Below are positions 12,946 to 23,473 of a stretch of 64,000 nucleotides of DNA, piece by piece. Each line of letters begins with the position of its first letter. The stretch's first letter is position 1. A program made the position numbers and the translations under genes. The notes under the pieces were generated by a model. It had not been told where the DNA came from, searched no databases, and was given only the letters and a program-made list of their open reading frames with translations. The DNA comes from Pseudidiomarina insulisalsae. Its GTDB lineage: Bacteria; Pseudomonadota; Gammaproteobacteria; Enterobacterales; Alteromonadaceae. Location of the stretch: assembly GCF_003987065.1 (NCBI RefSeq), contig NZ_PIPY01000004.1, positions 1 to 64,000 on the forward strand, read 5' to 3'.

Positions 12946-15824
12946 TCGGCGTCAGCAAGTTCGGTACGGTTGCGGCCCTTACTTTTCGCCTGATACAAAG
13001 CTTTATCAGCGCGGCGGATAAGGCTGGCGGCACTCTCGCCGGGTTGATGTAATGCCGCGCCGAAGCTGGCCGACACATCCATGCCGGGCACCAGGTCGCG
13101 TAAATCACTTTGCAATAGAGCGTTGCGCATGCGTTCACAAATCGCCTGTAGTTGTGATTCATCCGTATCGGAAATCAATACCGCAAACTCCTCACCGCCC
13201 CAGCGCGCAATCATGTCACTGTTACGGGCTGCGGTCTTTGTCACGCGCGCTACGCGCTGCAGAACCTTGTCACCAGTGGTATGCAAATAGCGGTCGTTGA
13301 TGTCTTTAAAGTTATCCAGATCTAATAACACCAGGCCCAGCTGTTGCTGCTCGGCATGGGCCGTTTTTTTACGCAGTAGCTCATCAAAAGCGCGGCGGTT
13401 CGCAAGACCGGTCAGACTATCCTGGTGGGCAAGCTGTTCCAGAATTTTAGTTTGCTCACGCACTAACTTCTGTAATCGCTCTTTGCTGCGTTGCAGACGG
13501 TAGGAGCGTAGCCGGAAGGCAAGAATGATCAGTACGATGACCGCGACCGCGGTCAACAGCCAAACCACCGGGCGCTGCCAGAGCTTGGGTAATTTATGAA
13601 ACGTGAAGGTCGCAGCATCGCTCCATTGCCCCTCAGGGTAAGCTGCCTGCACCTGAAAGATGTAGGCGCCGGGCGGAAGCTCAGTATAGGCCACACGGGT
13701 CTGTGCTGTGCCGGGTGTTACCCAGTCGTTATCATAGCCCGCAAGTTGCACCCGGTAACGAATACCTTCGGGATAATGAAAGCCAAGCCCGGCAAATTGA
13801 AACTCAATGCGGCCGGTTTCGGCGCTAAGATAGCTGCTCTGCGCAACGCTTTCTTGGTCTGCTATGACTGACTCAATAACCGGACGTGGTGGACTTTGCT
13901 GCAGGACCTGAAACTTCTCAGGAATGAAGTGACCAACACCGCGTGAAGTTGCTACCCATAAATGATTATTGCGATCAACCAGCATGGGGGAACCGCCGGT
14001 ATTGACCTGGGCACTAGCAAGGCCATGATAGGAATGATAATAGGTGGCTTTAACCGGGGTCGCCGGGTCATCGTCATAAAGAGCCTCATCGAAATGCTCG
14101 GCACTGACATAAAGCAGTCCGCGCCCCGACGCTAACCACAGGTTACCGGCGTGGTCCAGAACGACATCGAAAAATTTGGCAAAGGGCAAGCCATTGTCTT
14201 CGTCGAAGACCTGCCATGTTCCGGTGCGCTTGCGATAAGTTAATAAGCCACGATCACTGGCGATCAGAATATGTGAACTGGTTTCATGGAAGCCAAAAAT
14301 AAACTCAGCGTTACTGACATCACTGAGATCAACACGTTCAATGCTGCCGTTAACGAGTTTCGACAGACCGCGCATACTGCCAATCCAGATTTCGCCATTA
14401 TGCGCTTCATGGATGGCATAAATAATTTCATCCGGCAGTCCTTCAGCTACACCGAAGTATTCAGGCGGCTCGAGTTCACCATTTGCGCTGCGGCGACTAC
14501 GCAGCACGCCTTGCGACGTTGCTGCATACAAATAACCGTCGGCAGCCAGTAAGATACTACGCACATCGTTGCCGGGGAAGCCATTATTCTGGTCGTAATG
14601 ATAGCGTTCCTCGCCGTTTTCGAGTACATACAGACCACGCGTAAAGGTACCAACATACAAACGTCGTGCGCTGTCTTGCGCAAAGGTCAGAATACTGGCG
14701 GATTGTACCTGACTATCAACAGCGAAGGGCAATACGGCCTCGTCCTTAATCCGTTTAATGCCACCCAGGCCACCCACTAATAAGCTGCCGTCATGAAGTG
14801 GGTACAAGGCGCGTACATAATCATAGCCCAGACCATCTTCATTACGGTGACTGTGAAATGGTGCCTGGCGAAACTGAATTAAACCCCGGTGAGTGCCGAC
14901 CCAGAGCGTATTCTCCCGATCGGCAAAAATAGACAATATATGGTTATTCGGTAAACCGTTATCGACCGTGGTCATGCGCGCTGCGTCGCTCTGCAATAGC
15001 GTCAGACCATGTTCATGAGTGCCGACCCAAATGTCATCGTTCGGGGCCTGATACAGCTCAGTAATAGTGCTGGGGTAAGTAACGGGCCACGGCTCTGGCT
15101 GAAGATGGTCCGGACTCAGTCGAAATAGGCTACGGTCAACGCTTAAGTAGATGTCACCACTTTGCTGTTCACTGATAATGCCAAAGGTACGCCCGTTTGG
15201 CAGCGCAGAAATAACCTGAAAGCGCTGGCTGGCGTGGTCAAAGTAAGCAGGGCCGCGATCCGTTCCTGCCCACACCCGGTCATGGCTGTCTTGTGCGAGA
15301 TGCAAAATGGTATTACTCGGCAGCCCTTCGTCAACAGTAAACTGCCTGCGCAGGCCATCGCATTCGCGCACCACACCATTCGTCACGGTACCATACCAGG
15401 TGCATTCAGGATTACTGAATAGAACGTAATCGACGCGGTTAAAAATTCGGGGCAGGGGCCGCCACTGTTGCGATTGTGGGTCATAGTGAGCGACGCCGCC
15501 GCGAGCGCCTGAGGCGACGACTTTATGGGTATAAGGATGTTCACCGACAAACAACGATCCGGCATCGGGCAACTGAGTTTCACGATCAAATACAGTGAAG
15601 GTGCGACCATTAAAGCGTACCGTTCCCTGCCAGGTCGCCAGCCACAAATAGCCCTGACTGTCTTGCGTAATATGGTTAATGGAGTTGTGCGGCAGGCCAT
15701 GCTGCGCACTCCAGACCCGCATGGCGCGATCACTAAGGGGTCTGAAATCGGCTGCGGCAGGTGCTATAAAACCGAAAATAATGAATAAAATTAGCAAACC
15801 AAGTTTAAGGTTTCCTATAGGCAT
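12942..15824 (-). CDS. Periplasmic-propeller sensor diguanylate cyclase
   Basis: This 960-residue protein has a signal/anchor segment (residues about 6-25), then a long periplasmic sensor made of two-component-regulator propeller repeats (recurrent LWVGT, IWVGT and GLPNNHILSI elements), a Y_Y_Y domain around residues 670-735, a membrane helix near 745-765, a short coiled coil and a C-terminal GGDEF domain. The active-site motif is intact (GGEEF) and the product-inhibition site RNSD lies exactly five residues upstream. It should make c-di-GMP in the cytosol in response to a periplasmic signal, perhaps a glycan as in related hybrid sensors (inference). Two more c-di-GMP genes follow. Confidence 0.93.
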   Translation of the reverse strand: MPIGNLKLGLLILFIIFGFIAPAAADFRPLSDRAMRVWSAQHGLPHNSINHITQDSQGYLWLATWQGTVRFNGRTFTVFDRETQLPDAGSLFVGEHPYTHKVVASGARGGVAHYDPQSQQWRPLPRIFNRVDYVLFSNPECTWYGTVTNGVVRECDGLRRQFTVDEGLPSNTILHLAQDSHDRVWAGTDRGPAYFDHASQRFQVISALPNGRTFGIISEQQSGDIYLSVDRSLFRLSPDHLQPEPWPVTYPSTITELYQAPNDDIWVGTHEHGLTLLQSDAARMTTVDNGLPNNHILSIFADRENTLWVGTHRGLIQFRQAPFHSHRNEDGLGYDYVRALYPLHDGSLLVGGLGGIKRIKDEAVLPFAVDSQVQSASILTFAQDSARRLYVGTFTRGLYVLENGEERYHYDQNNGFPGNDVRSILLAADGYLYAATSQGVLRSRRSANGELEPPEYFGVAEGLPDEIIYAIHEAHNGEIWIGSMRGLSKLVNGSIERVDLSDVSNAEFIFGFHETSSHILIASDRGLLTYRKRTGTWQVFDEDNGLPFAKFFDVVLDHAGNLWLASGRGLLYVSAEHFDEALYDDDPATPVKATYYHSYHGLASAQVNTGGSPMLVDRNNHLWVATSRGVGHFIPEKFQVLQQSPPRPVIESVIADQESVAQSSYLSAETGRIEFQFAGLGFHYPEGIRYRVQLAGYDNDWVTPGTAQTRVAYTELPPGAYIFQVQAAYPEGQWSDAATFTFHKLPKLWQRPVVWLLTAVAVIVLIILAFRLRSYRLQRSKERLQKLVREQTKILEQLAHQDSLTGLANRRAFDELLRKKTAHAEQQQLGLVLLDLDNFKDINDRYLHTTGDKVLQRVARVTKTAARNSDMIARWGGEEFAVLISDTDESQLQAICERMRNALLQSDLRDLVPGMDVSASFGAALHQPGESAASLIRRADKALYQAKSKGRNRTELADAD

Positions 15825-15879
15825 TAGCGTTTAGTTCCGTTAAGCTTAAGGTATCTGTTCCCTGTTGCCAGAGAGGGCC

Positions 15880-16791
15880 ATGAAAGACGAGCGCGATCTC
15901 AGTGAACTCATTGAAATCATTCCTGACGCAGCCTTAGTTGTCAATAAAGACGGTAAGATCGTTTTAGTCAATCAGCTAGCCGCCGCAATGTTTGGCTATA
16001 CTCACGATGAACTGCATGGTTCGATGCTGGATAAACTGCTGCCCGAAGGAATTCATGAGCAGCACCGTCAACACGTACTGAGGTTCTTTAAGGCGGGGCA
16101 AAATCGGCCGATGGGACAGGGCTTTCGTTTTCTTGGCGTGAGAAATCACGGCGATACTTTTCACGTCGATATTATGCTGAGCCATGTTACGGTGAAGCAC
16201 GAACCGTATGCGATTGCTTTTATTCGCGATGCGACACAGTTCAAGCAAACCGAAGACAAGATTCGTCGCGAGTTAGAAAGTGAGCGCAAACAGGCACTGA
16301 CTGATTATCTGACGGGTGTTGGTAACCGCCGTGCATTTTACCAGGAGCTTGAGCAGGATATTGCAGAATTACGTGAAGGGCACCATAGTTTTTCAGTAGC
16401 GCTTATCGATCTTGATGATTTTAAACTGGTAAATGATACCTTTGGTCATGATGAGGGCGATCGGGCATTGCAAATGATTGCCCAAGGAATTCGAGAAGCA
16501 TGCCGGGGCAGTGATTTTGTGGCACGTATTGGTGGCGACGAGTTTGCCACTATTCATCCGGGCGTAACACTTGCTGACACCGAGACCATCTTGCAACGAG
16601 TGCGTAGTGGCGTGATTGCACTGACCAAACAGGAGGGCTGGCAAGTTTCACTTACAATCGGTATTTGTCATTGCGAGAGTTATTCAGAAGCCTGCACCGT
16701 CGAATCTATTTTGCGTACGGCCGATCAAGCCATGTACAACGGAAAACGGCGCGGCAAAAACCAAATTAAAATCGAGCCTTTGCGGAGCTGA
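15880..16791 (+). CDS. PAS-GGDEF diguanylate cyclase
   Basis: This 303-residue cytosolic protein has an N-terminal PAS domain (about residues 8-120, EIIPDAALVVNKDGKIVLVN in its first part), a short helical linker and a GGDEF domain (about 140-300). The catalytic motif GGDEF is intact and an RGSD inhibition site precedes it by five residues. The ATG at 15880 is preferred over a TTG at 15865 because GAGAG lies just upstream. It is divergent from the propeller cyclase, with only about 55 bp between starts, so the two promoters overlap. Its 3' end overlaps the GGDEF-EAL gene by 26 bp. Confidence 0.92.
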   Translation: MKDERDLSELIEIIPDAALVVNKDGKIVLVNQLAAAMFGYTHDELHGSMLDKLLPEGIHEQHRQHVLRFFKAGQNRPMGQGFRFLGVRNHGDTFHVDIMLSHVTVKHEPYAIAFIRDATQFKQTEDKIRRELESERKQALTDYLTGVGNRRAFYQELEQDIAELREGHHSFSVALIDLDDFKLVNDTFGHDEGDRALQMIAQGIREACRGSDFVARIGGDEFATIHPGVTLADTETILQRVRSGVIALTKQEGWQVSLTIGICHCESYSEACTVESILRTADQAMYNGKRRGKNQIKIEPLRS

Positions 16792-18283
16792 TATTTTTCA
16801 CGAATGACTGCAGTGATGTCAACGGCATGGGTTTGGCATATAAGTAACCCTGCACCTCGGCGCAGCCGGCGCGAGATAGGTAAGCTGCCTGCTGCTGACT
16901 TTCTACTCCTTCGGCGACTACCCTCAGATTTAGCGCCTGCGCCATCGCAATAATGGTCTTCACCAAGCGTGCGTCCTGAGCGTTCTGAGTGATGTCACGA
17001 ATAAAGCTTTGATCAATTTTCACTTCATGGATAGGCAAGGAGCGCAAGGTACTTAAAGATGAGTAGCCGGTGCCAAAGTCATCCAGTGAAACTTGTACGC
17101 CGCGCTCTTCCAGTACGTTAACCACGTTTCTGACCCCCTCAAGGTTGAGCAGCGCGGAGGTTTCTGTCAGTTCAAGCTCGATGACGTCCCAACTGCCAGG
17201 TAGCGCTGTTAATAGTTTGACAAATCGCTCCGGACTATTGGCCATATTGAAATCGGCTGCGGAAACATTAAAGGATACACGCGGAACGGTCCGATACAGC
17301 AGATCGGCAGCAGTCAATTCCCTGATTGCGGTTTGCATGACAAAATCAGTGATCTCACAAATTAAACCGTGCTGTTCGGCCAGCGGAATAAAAACGTCTG
17401 GCGGTATCAGGCCCTCCTCGGGATGGTTCCAGCGCACGAGTACTTCAACCCCGCTAATGGCCTTATCATGCAAACGAAACTGGGGCTGATAAACGACCGA
17501 TAACTGCTTATTGGTCAGCGCCGATTTTAAATCAAACAGCAGCTTGGTGCGCTTGCTGGCATTCTCGCCGTATTCGCTTTTATACACCCGTAGTCGGTTG
17601 TTGCCGATAGCCTTGGCTTCATCCTGGGCAGTCAGTGCGGCAATAATCAACTGCTCGCTGCTCTTAGCGTCGTTAGGAAAGCGGGCAATACCAAAACACG
17701 CTGTTAAAGCCGAACCTGGCAGCTCAGGGATCTGAATAGTTGGCAGTAACTGTTGCAGGTGCTGAATCTGTGGCAATACATCATCCGGCCAACGCGCCGA
17801 GGGTATTGCAATGGCGAATTCGTCGCCGGAAAACCGGCTGATTAAAACACGCTGTTGAAAATGGCCCCGCAGCAGGCTGGCCACCTGTTGCAAAAAGCGA
17901 TCGCCTGCTTTAGCGCCGGCATTGGTGTTGAGTTGCTTAAAACCATCAATATTGAAAACCACTAAGGTAAGCTGCTGGTCGTGCTCTGCACAAAATAGCA
18001 GTTCACTGTTGAGCTCGCGTCCGAACATATAGCGGTTTAACAGTTGTGTCAGCGGATCCCGCGCGGAAAGGCTGCGCTCCCGGTCAAGGGCAAATTTGGC
18101 AAGAAAGAACAATAAAACCGCGGTAACGACCACGTACATCCAGCCCTTGAAAGTTTGTAGTTCAGTCAGTAGAGCTGAGTCGGCAGCCAGGGTAAGTAGT
18201 ACCTGGTCAGAGAAGCGAATCCAGACAAATCCTAAAATGAGATAAATGGCCGCAAGCAAGCCTGCAACCTTGTTCGGTGACAT
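16766..18283 (-). CDS. Membrane GGDEF-EAL protein, probable c-di-GMP phosphodiesterase
   Basis: This 505-residue protein has two N-terminal membrane helices (about 7-28 and 47-66), a GGDEF domain (about 75-235) and an EAL domain (about 250-495). The GGDEF motif is changed to SGDEF and the RxxD site is missing, so cyclase activity is doubtful. The EAL domain retains the key elements: EVLVRW (EVL variant of EAL), NVSAADF, LELTETS, DDFGTGYSSL, KIDQSFI and AEGVES, so phosphodiesterase activity is likely. A long hairpin abuts its ribosome-binding site (18299-18332). It may counteract the two neighbouring cyclases. Confidence 0.92.
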   Translation of the reverse strand: MSPNKVAGLLAAIYLILGFVWIRFSDQVLLTLAADSALLTELQTFKGWMYVVVTAVLLFFLAKFALDRERSLSARDPLTQLLNRYMFGRELNSELLFCAEHDQQLTLVVFNIDGFKQLNTNAGAKAGDRFLQQVASLLRGHFQQRVLISRFSGDEFAIAIPSARWPDDVLPQIQHLQQLLPTIQIPELPGSALTACFGIARFPNDAKSSEQLIIAALTAQDEAKAIGNNRLRVYKSEYGENASKRTKLLFDLKSALTNKQLSVVYQPQFRLHDKAISGVEVLVRWNHPEEGLIPPDVFIPLAEQHGLICEITDFVMQTAIRELTAADLLYRTVPRVSFNVSAADFNMANSPERFVKLLTALPGSWDVIELELTETSALLNLEGVRNVVNVLEERGVQVSLDDFGTGYSSLSTLRSLPIHEVKIDQSFIRDITQNAQDARLVKTIIAMAQALNLRVVAEGVESQQQAAYLSRAGCAEVQGYLYAKPMPLTSLQSFVKNISSAKARF

Positions 18284-18298
18284 CGCGCGTGTACTCCC

Positions 18299-18332
18299 TT
18301 AAGTTGTCCGGAGTTTTGCCCGGACAACTTAA
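18299..18332 (-). promoter_or_regulatory. 13-bp hairpin abutting the Shine-Dalgarno of the GGDEF-EAL gene
   Basis: TTAAGTTGTCCGG (18299-18311) and CCGGACAACTTAA (18320-18332) are perfect complements around an 8-nt loop. On the minus strand the stem ends directly at GGGAG, the Shine-Dalgarno of the gene starting at 18283, and shares its leading AA. No T-run follows, so this is not an obvious terminator of fghA. It may be a translational control hairpin or a protein operator. Confidence 0.55.
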
Positions 18333-18376
18333 ACCTTAGCAGTGAACGCAGGATTTACCAAAAAATGGGAGTGTGA

Positions 18377-19225
18377 TTAGCGCTTTAGATATCTGCTGTG
18401 AAACTGCAGATGCGCCTCGATGAAACTGGCAATGAAATAGTAGCTGTGGTCGTAGCCTTTTTGCAGGCGCAGTTCAGCTAAAACGCCATGCTCAGCGACA
18501 GCTTCTTTCAGTAAGGTGAAATTCAGCTGTTCGGCAAGAAAGTTGTCGTCGCTGCCTTGATCAACCAGTAGCGGTGGACATTTTTTGCCAGCCCTTAACA
18601 GCTCAACCGCGTCATACTCGCGCCATGTCTCGCGATTGTCACCGAGGTAACCGGAAAAAGCTTTGACTCCCCAGGGACAGCCGCTTGGATGTGCAATCGG
18701 CGCAAACGCTGAGACGCTGGCAAAACGGTTGCTTTCACGCAACGCCATAATCAATGCGCCGTGGCCGCCCATGGAGTGGCCGCTAATACTGAGCTGGCCG
18801 TTCAGGGGCAACTGTACATGGGCCAGTTCAATCAACTCTTTAGTGATGTAATCATACATCTGGTAGTGGTCGACCCAGGGCGATTCCGTCGCGTTAACGT
18901 AAAACCCTGCGCCTTTGCCAAAATCGTAGGCATCGTCGTCGGCCACCTGATCGCCACGTGGACTGGTGTCCGGAATCAATAAAGCCAGGCCCAGTTGAGC
19001 GGCAACGCGTTGCGCGCCGGACTTAGCACTGAAGTTCTCATCAGTACAGGTCAAACCGGACAGCCACAGAACGGTGGCGACCGACTCGCCTTTAAGCGCC
19101 TGAGGCGGCAGGTAGACGCTGAACTGCATAGTACAGTTCAGTGTCTCCGAGAGATGTTCATAGCGCCGTTGCTCACCCTCGAAGCAACGCACCGAACTGA
19201 TTAACTTCAGATGCTCGGTCATCAT
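18377..19225 (-). CDS. fghA: S-formylglutathione hydrolase
   Basis: This 282-residue esterase-D family protein hydrolyses S-formylglutathione to formate and glutathione, the second step of glutathione-dependent formaldehyde detoxification. The nucleophile elbow GHSMGG, the substrate-pocket segment LSGLTCTDENF and the catalytic acid and base regions (DQGSDDNFL and YDHSYYFI) are all present. Full length for the family. GGAG precedes the ATG by six bases. It lies 11 bp downstream of frmA and is clearly co-transcribed. Confidence 0.95.
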   Translation of the reverse strand: MMTEHLKLISSVRCFEGEQRRYEHLSETLNCTMQFSVYLPPQALKGESVATVLWLSGLTCTDENFSAKSGAQRVAAQLGLALLIPDTSPRGDQVADDDAYDFGKGAGFYVNATESPWVDHYQMYDYITKELIELAHVQLPLNGQLSISGHSMGGHGALIMALRESNRFASVSAFAPIAHPSGCPWGVKAFSGYLGDNRETWREYDAVELLRAGKKCPPLLVDQGSDDNFLAEQLNFTLLKEAVAEHGVLAELRLQKGYDHSYYFIASFIEAHLQFHSRYLKR

Positions 19226-19236
19226 GGCATGCTCCG

Positions 19237-20385
<1,149 letters not shown>

Positions 20386-20456
20386 TCAGTAAATTAGAGT
20401 ACTTTTATGGTACAGCTTACGAAGAAAATCACCAGAGCGACCATGGTCGAATGGAC

Positions 20457-20486
20457 AAAAAAAAGCCGCCCTCGTGGAGGGCGGCT
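20457..20486 (-). terminator. Rho-independent terminator of the M16 peptidase gene
   Basis: On the minus strand a 10-bp GC-rich stem (20477-20486 with 20464-20473, loop of three) is followed by eight T residues. It lies 24 bp past the stop of the peptidase gene. Confidence 0.92.
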
Positions 20487-20509
20487 TGCATACGGATTGC
20501 CGGAACGAA

Positions 20510-23296
20510 TTAAATTTCGTTGCCGTTACTATCCAGCTTAGTCACGGTTCCCAAATTCAAGGCACGAACGTCGTCCTCGATCAGGCTCAGATCACCAATG
20601 ATGACCCAAGTCAGCGCATCCGGACGCAGAATCTCGTCAGCGGTTTCCTGGACCGTGTCAAGCTCAAGGGCACGAACGCGGGTACCGTAGCTTTCCAGCC
20701 ACTCCATACCTTTGCCTTTTTCCAGCGTATCAACGATGGAGCCAAGGAGTGCCGACTTTGTCTCATACGCACCCGGAAGCTTCGCCGTTTTATTTGCGAC
20801 AACCTTCTCAAGCTCATCAGCCGTTGCCGGGTTCTGATCCATATAACCATTGAACTCTTTCAAAATTTCCTGAATTGATTCTTTGGTTTTGTCGGTCTGA
20901 ACCGGGGCTGATGCCAGCAACATGCCTGCTTCATCCGCTGCGAACCAGCTTGAGCGAGCGCCGTACGACCAGCCTTTATCTTCTCGCAGATTCATATTCA
21001 GACGGCTGGTGAAACTGCCACCTAAGATAGTGTTCATAACGTCGATTGCGATTTCATTATCGACGCCATCCTGCGGTGCCAGATGACCAGCGATAATGGT
21101 CGACTGCGGTGTGCCTGGCTGGTCGATTAAAAATACCCGCGCTTCTTGCTGCGGCTTGACCTCAGTAAACTGCTTGGTCGGGGCCTCGCCCGCCGGAGCC
21201 TGCCAGTCACCCAGGTAAGCTTCAAGCAATGGCTTGATTTCGGCTTCAGTGGTGTCACCAACAATGACCAGGCGCGAGATGTCCGGACGTAACCAGGTTT
21301 CTGCGTGAGCAACCAGGTCGGCACGCGTTAGCGACTTAATTGACGCCTCGGTACCTGAACCTGTCAGTGGTACGCTATAGGCATGGTTGTCACCAAAGAC
21401 CAACTTAGGTAACACACGGTACGCCATCGAGGTTGGTTGTGCTTTCTCCTTTTTAATCGTCTCCAGCCACAAGCCGCGTTTGCGCTCGATTTCTTCTTCA
21501 GAGAACGCCGGATTCATCAGCACATCAGCCATAATCGCCAGACTTGGCTCCAGGTTCGTGACCAAACTGTCCATGCTTACCGTTGAGTTATCCAGGCTGG
21601 CGCTGGCGTATAAGTTGGTTCCCAGCGACTCCAGCTCTTTGCTGAGTTCAAGGCTATCGCGTGAGGTGGTGCCTTCCCGTAGCATACTCATGGTGTAGCT
21701 GGCGGTGCCCACTTTGTTGCCAAAGTCCGAAGCATAACCACTGTCAATGACCAGACGCATTTGCACGGTAGGTACGTCATGACGCTCAGCCAGCGCAACT
21801 TCAAGACCGTTAGACAGAGTAAAGGTCGTCAGTTCCGGCAACTCAAGTTGCGGTAACTCACCAACCTCCGGTAACTGCGAGCGATCGGCCTGCGGTTCTG
21901 CAGTGGTGTACTGTGGCTGTGGCACCACGTTCAGGACAAAGGCGCCATCGCTTAACCAGCGCTCGGCGGCAGCCTGAACATCGGCAGGGGTGGCGTTTTC
22001 GATCATCTCCCAGGATTTTTTATAATAACCGGGGTCGCCATGATAGACGGTGCCTGCGGCCAGGATATCAGATTTGCCACCAAAGCCGCCGATACGCTCG
22101 GCGCCACGGACAAAACCGGCTGCATTGCTGAACTTGGTCCGTGCCAACTCTTCTGCGGTGGGGCCTTCAGCGATAATCTTTGCCAGCTCTTCGTCGATGA
22201 TGGCTTCAATACGCTCCATCTCTACACCAGGTTTGGCGTCAGCGATGATAAAGAACTGACCTGCTAGCTGACGCTCGTACTGGAAGCCTGACACCATGCT
22301 GGCAATTTGCTCATCGTAAACCAGACGCTGGTACAAGCGAGAGTTCTTGCCGCTGGCCAGAATATCAACCAGCATACTCAGGTATTCTGAGTCGGCAGTG
22401 CCCATTTCTGCGGTGTTCCAGAGCTTATAAATACGCGCTGCAGGAACATTGTCTTCCATGGTAGCGCGCTTGGTACCCTCACGCTCGGCAATCCAGCGCT
22501 GCATTTTTTTCAGCGGTTTACCGGCGTCAATATGACCAAAGTACTTATTCATTTTCTCTTTGGCTGTTTCAACGTCAATGTCACCGGCTAATACAACCAC
22601 TGCATTGGCAGTACCGTAGTAGTCGTTGAACCACTGGTGCACGTCTTCCAGTGACGCAGCATTGAGATCTTCCATTGAGCCAATGACCGACCACGAATAG
22701 GGGTGTCCCTCAGGGAAAGTTTGTTCGGCCAGATAGCCAAATACCCGACCATATGGCTGCGCCTCACCCTGACGCTTTTCGTTTTGCACGACGCCACGCT
22801 GCTCATCAAGTTTTTCCTGGGTCACGGCTCCTAGCAGGTGTCCCATCCGATCAGATTCCATCCACAGCGCCATATCGAGCGCCGGCGTCGGAACGTTCTG
22901 GAAGTAATTGGTACGATCGCTATTGGTGGTACCGTTCATGTCGGTGGCACCGGCGCGTTCAAACGGGCCAAAGTACTCATCGTCATAGTTTTCAGTGCCG
23001 TTGAACATCAAATGTTCAAACAAGTGGGCAAAACCTGACTTACCTTCAGGCTCGTCTTTGGAGCCGACACCATACCAGACGTTTACTGCGACAATCGGTG
23101 CTTTACGGTCTTCATGAACCACGACGCGTAAGCCGTTATCGAGGGTGAAGCTCTCGTAACTGATGTTAATTTCAGGGAGTTCCTGCTGTTGTACAACTGC
23201 AGCATTCGTGGCGTTGGCTTGCTGTGCATATGCCTGGCCACCGCCAAGCAGCACTGAAGCCACAGCCATCGCTGTAAGGGTTTTTGTCAATCGCAT
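20510..23296 (-). CDS. Periplasmic M16-family zinc metallopeptidase (two-domain)
   Basis: This 928-residue protein starts at 23296, giving a clean signal peptide (MRLTKTLTAMAVASVLLG, cleaved after AYA) with GGAAG upstream; the frame extends 30 codons further but without a signal-like start. It is a tandem M16 protein. The first half carries the inverted zinc motif HLFEH in GFAHLFEHLMFNG with a downstream Glu, whereas the second half (from about residue 490) lacks HxxEH and is the usual inactive partner. Such proteins degrade peptides in the periplasm. A strong terminator follows; it is divergent from udk. Confidence 0.92.
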   Translation of the reverse strand: MRLTKTLTAMAVASVLLGGGQAYAQQANATNAAVVQQQELPEINISYESFTLDNGLRVVVHEDRKAPIVAVNVWYGVGSKDEPEGKSGFAHLFEHLMFNGTENYDDEYFGPFERAGATDMNGTTNSDRTNYFQNVPTPALDMALWMESDRMGHLLGAVTQEKLDEQRGVVQNEKRQGEAQPYGRVFGYLAEQTFPEGHPYSWSVIGSMEDLNAASLEDVHQWFNDYYGTANAVVVLAGDIDVETAKEKMNKYFGHIDAGKPLKKMQRWIAEREGTKRATMEDNVPAARIYKLWNTAEMGTADSEYLSMLVDILASGKNSRLYQRLVYDEQIASMVSGFQYERQLAGQFFIIADAKPGVEMERIEAIIDEELAKIIAEGPTAEELARTKFSNAAGFVRGAERIGGFGGKSDILAAGTVYHGDPGYYKKSWEMIENATPADVQAAAERWLSDGAFVLNVVPQPQYTTAEPQADRSQLPEVGELPQLELPELTTFTLSNGLEVALAERHDVPTVQMRLVIDSGYASDFGNKVGTASYTMSMLREGTTSRDSLELSKELESLGTNLYASASLDNSTVSMDSLVTNLEPSLAIMADVLMNPAFSEEEIERKRGLWLETIKKEKAQPTSMAYRVLPKLVFGDNHAYSVPLTGSGTEASIKSLTRADLVAHAETWLRPDISRLVIVGDTTEAEIKPLLEAYLGDWQAPAGEAPTKQFTEVKPQQEARVFLIDQPGTPQSTIIAGHLAPQDGVDNEIAIDVMNTILGGSFTSRLNMNLREDKGWSYGARSSWFAADEAGMLLASAPVQTDKTKESIQEILKEFNGYMDQNPATADELEKVVANKTAKLPGAYETKSALLGSIVDTLEKGKGMEWLESYGTRVRALELDTVQETADEILRPDALTWVIIGDLSLIEDDVRALNLGTVTKLDSNGNEI

Positions 23297-23473
23297 TGTT
23301 TTCTTCCGTTTTGTTTTAGTCAACTTTGCCATCTTAAAGGAGGGCAGGGGTGTTGTAATTTTTTGATGCGTGAAAAAATGTAACAAGATTGTTCAATCAA
23401 TATCAACGCTTCCAATTGAGGGTTGGATCAAGGATAATTGCGCGTTGTTGTCGGGCAAACGAAGATTTTTAGT

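Noticed and set aside
13052-15788. Several long open frames on the plus strand opposite the propeller cyclase
   Set aside because: They lack ribosome-binding sites and recognisable domains, and lie wholly inside a well-supported gene.
20510-23296. Second M16 half as a broken active site
   Set aside because: Loss of HxxEH in the second half is the normal state of fused M16 proteins, not a mutation.
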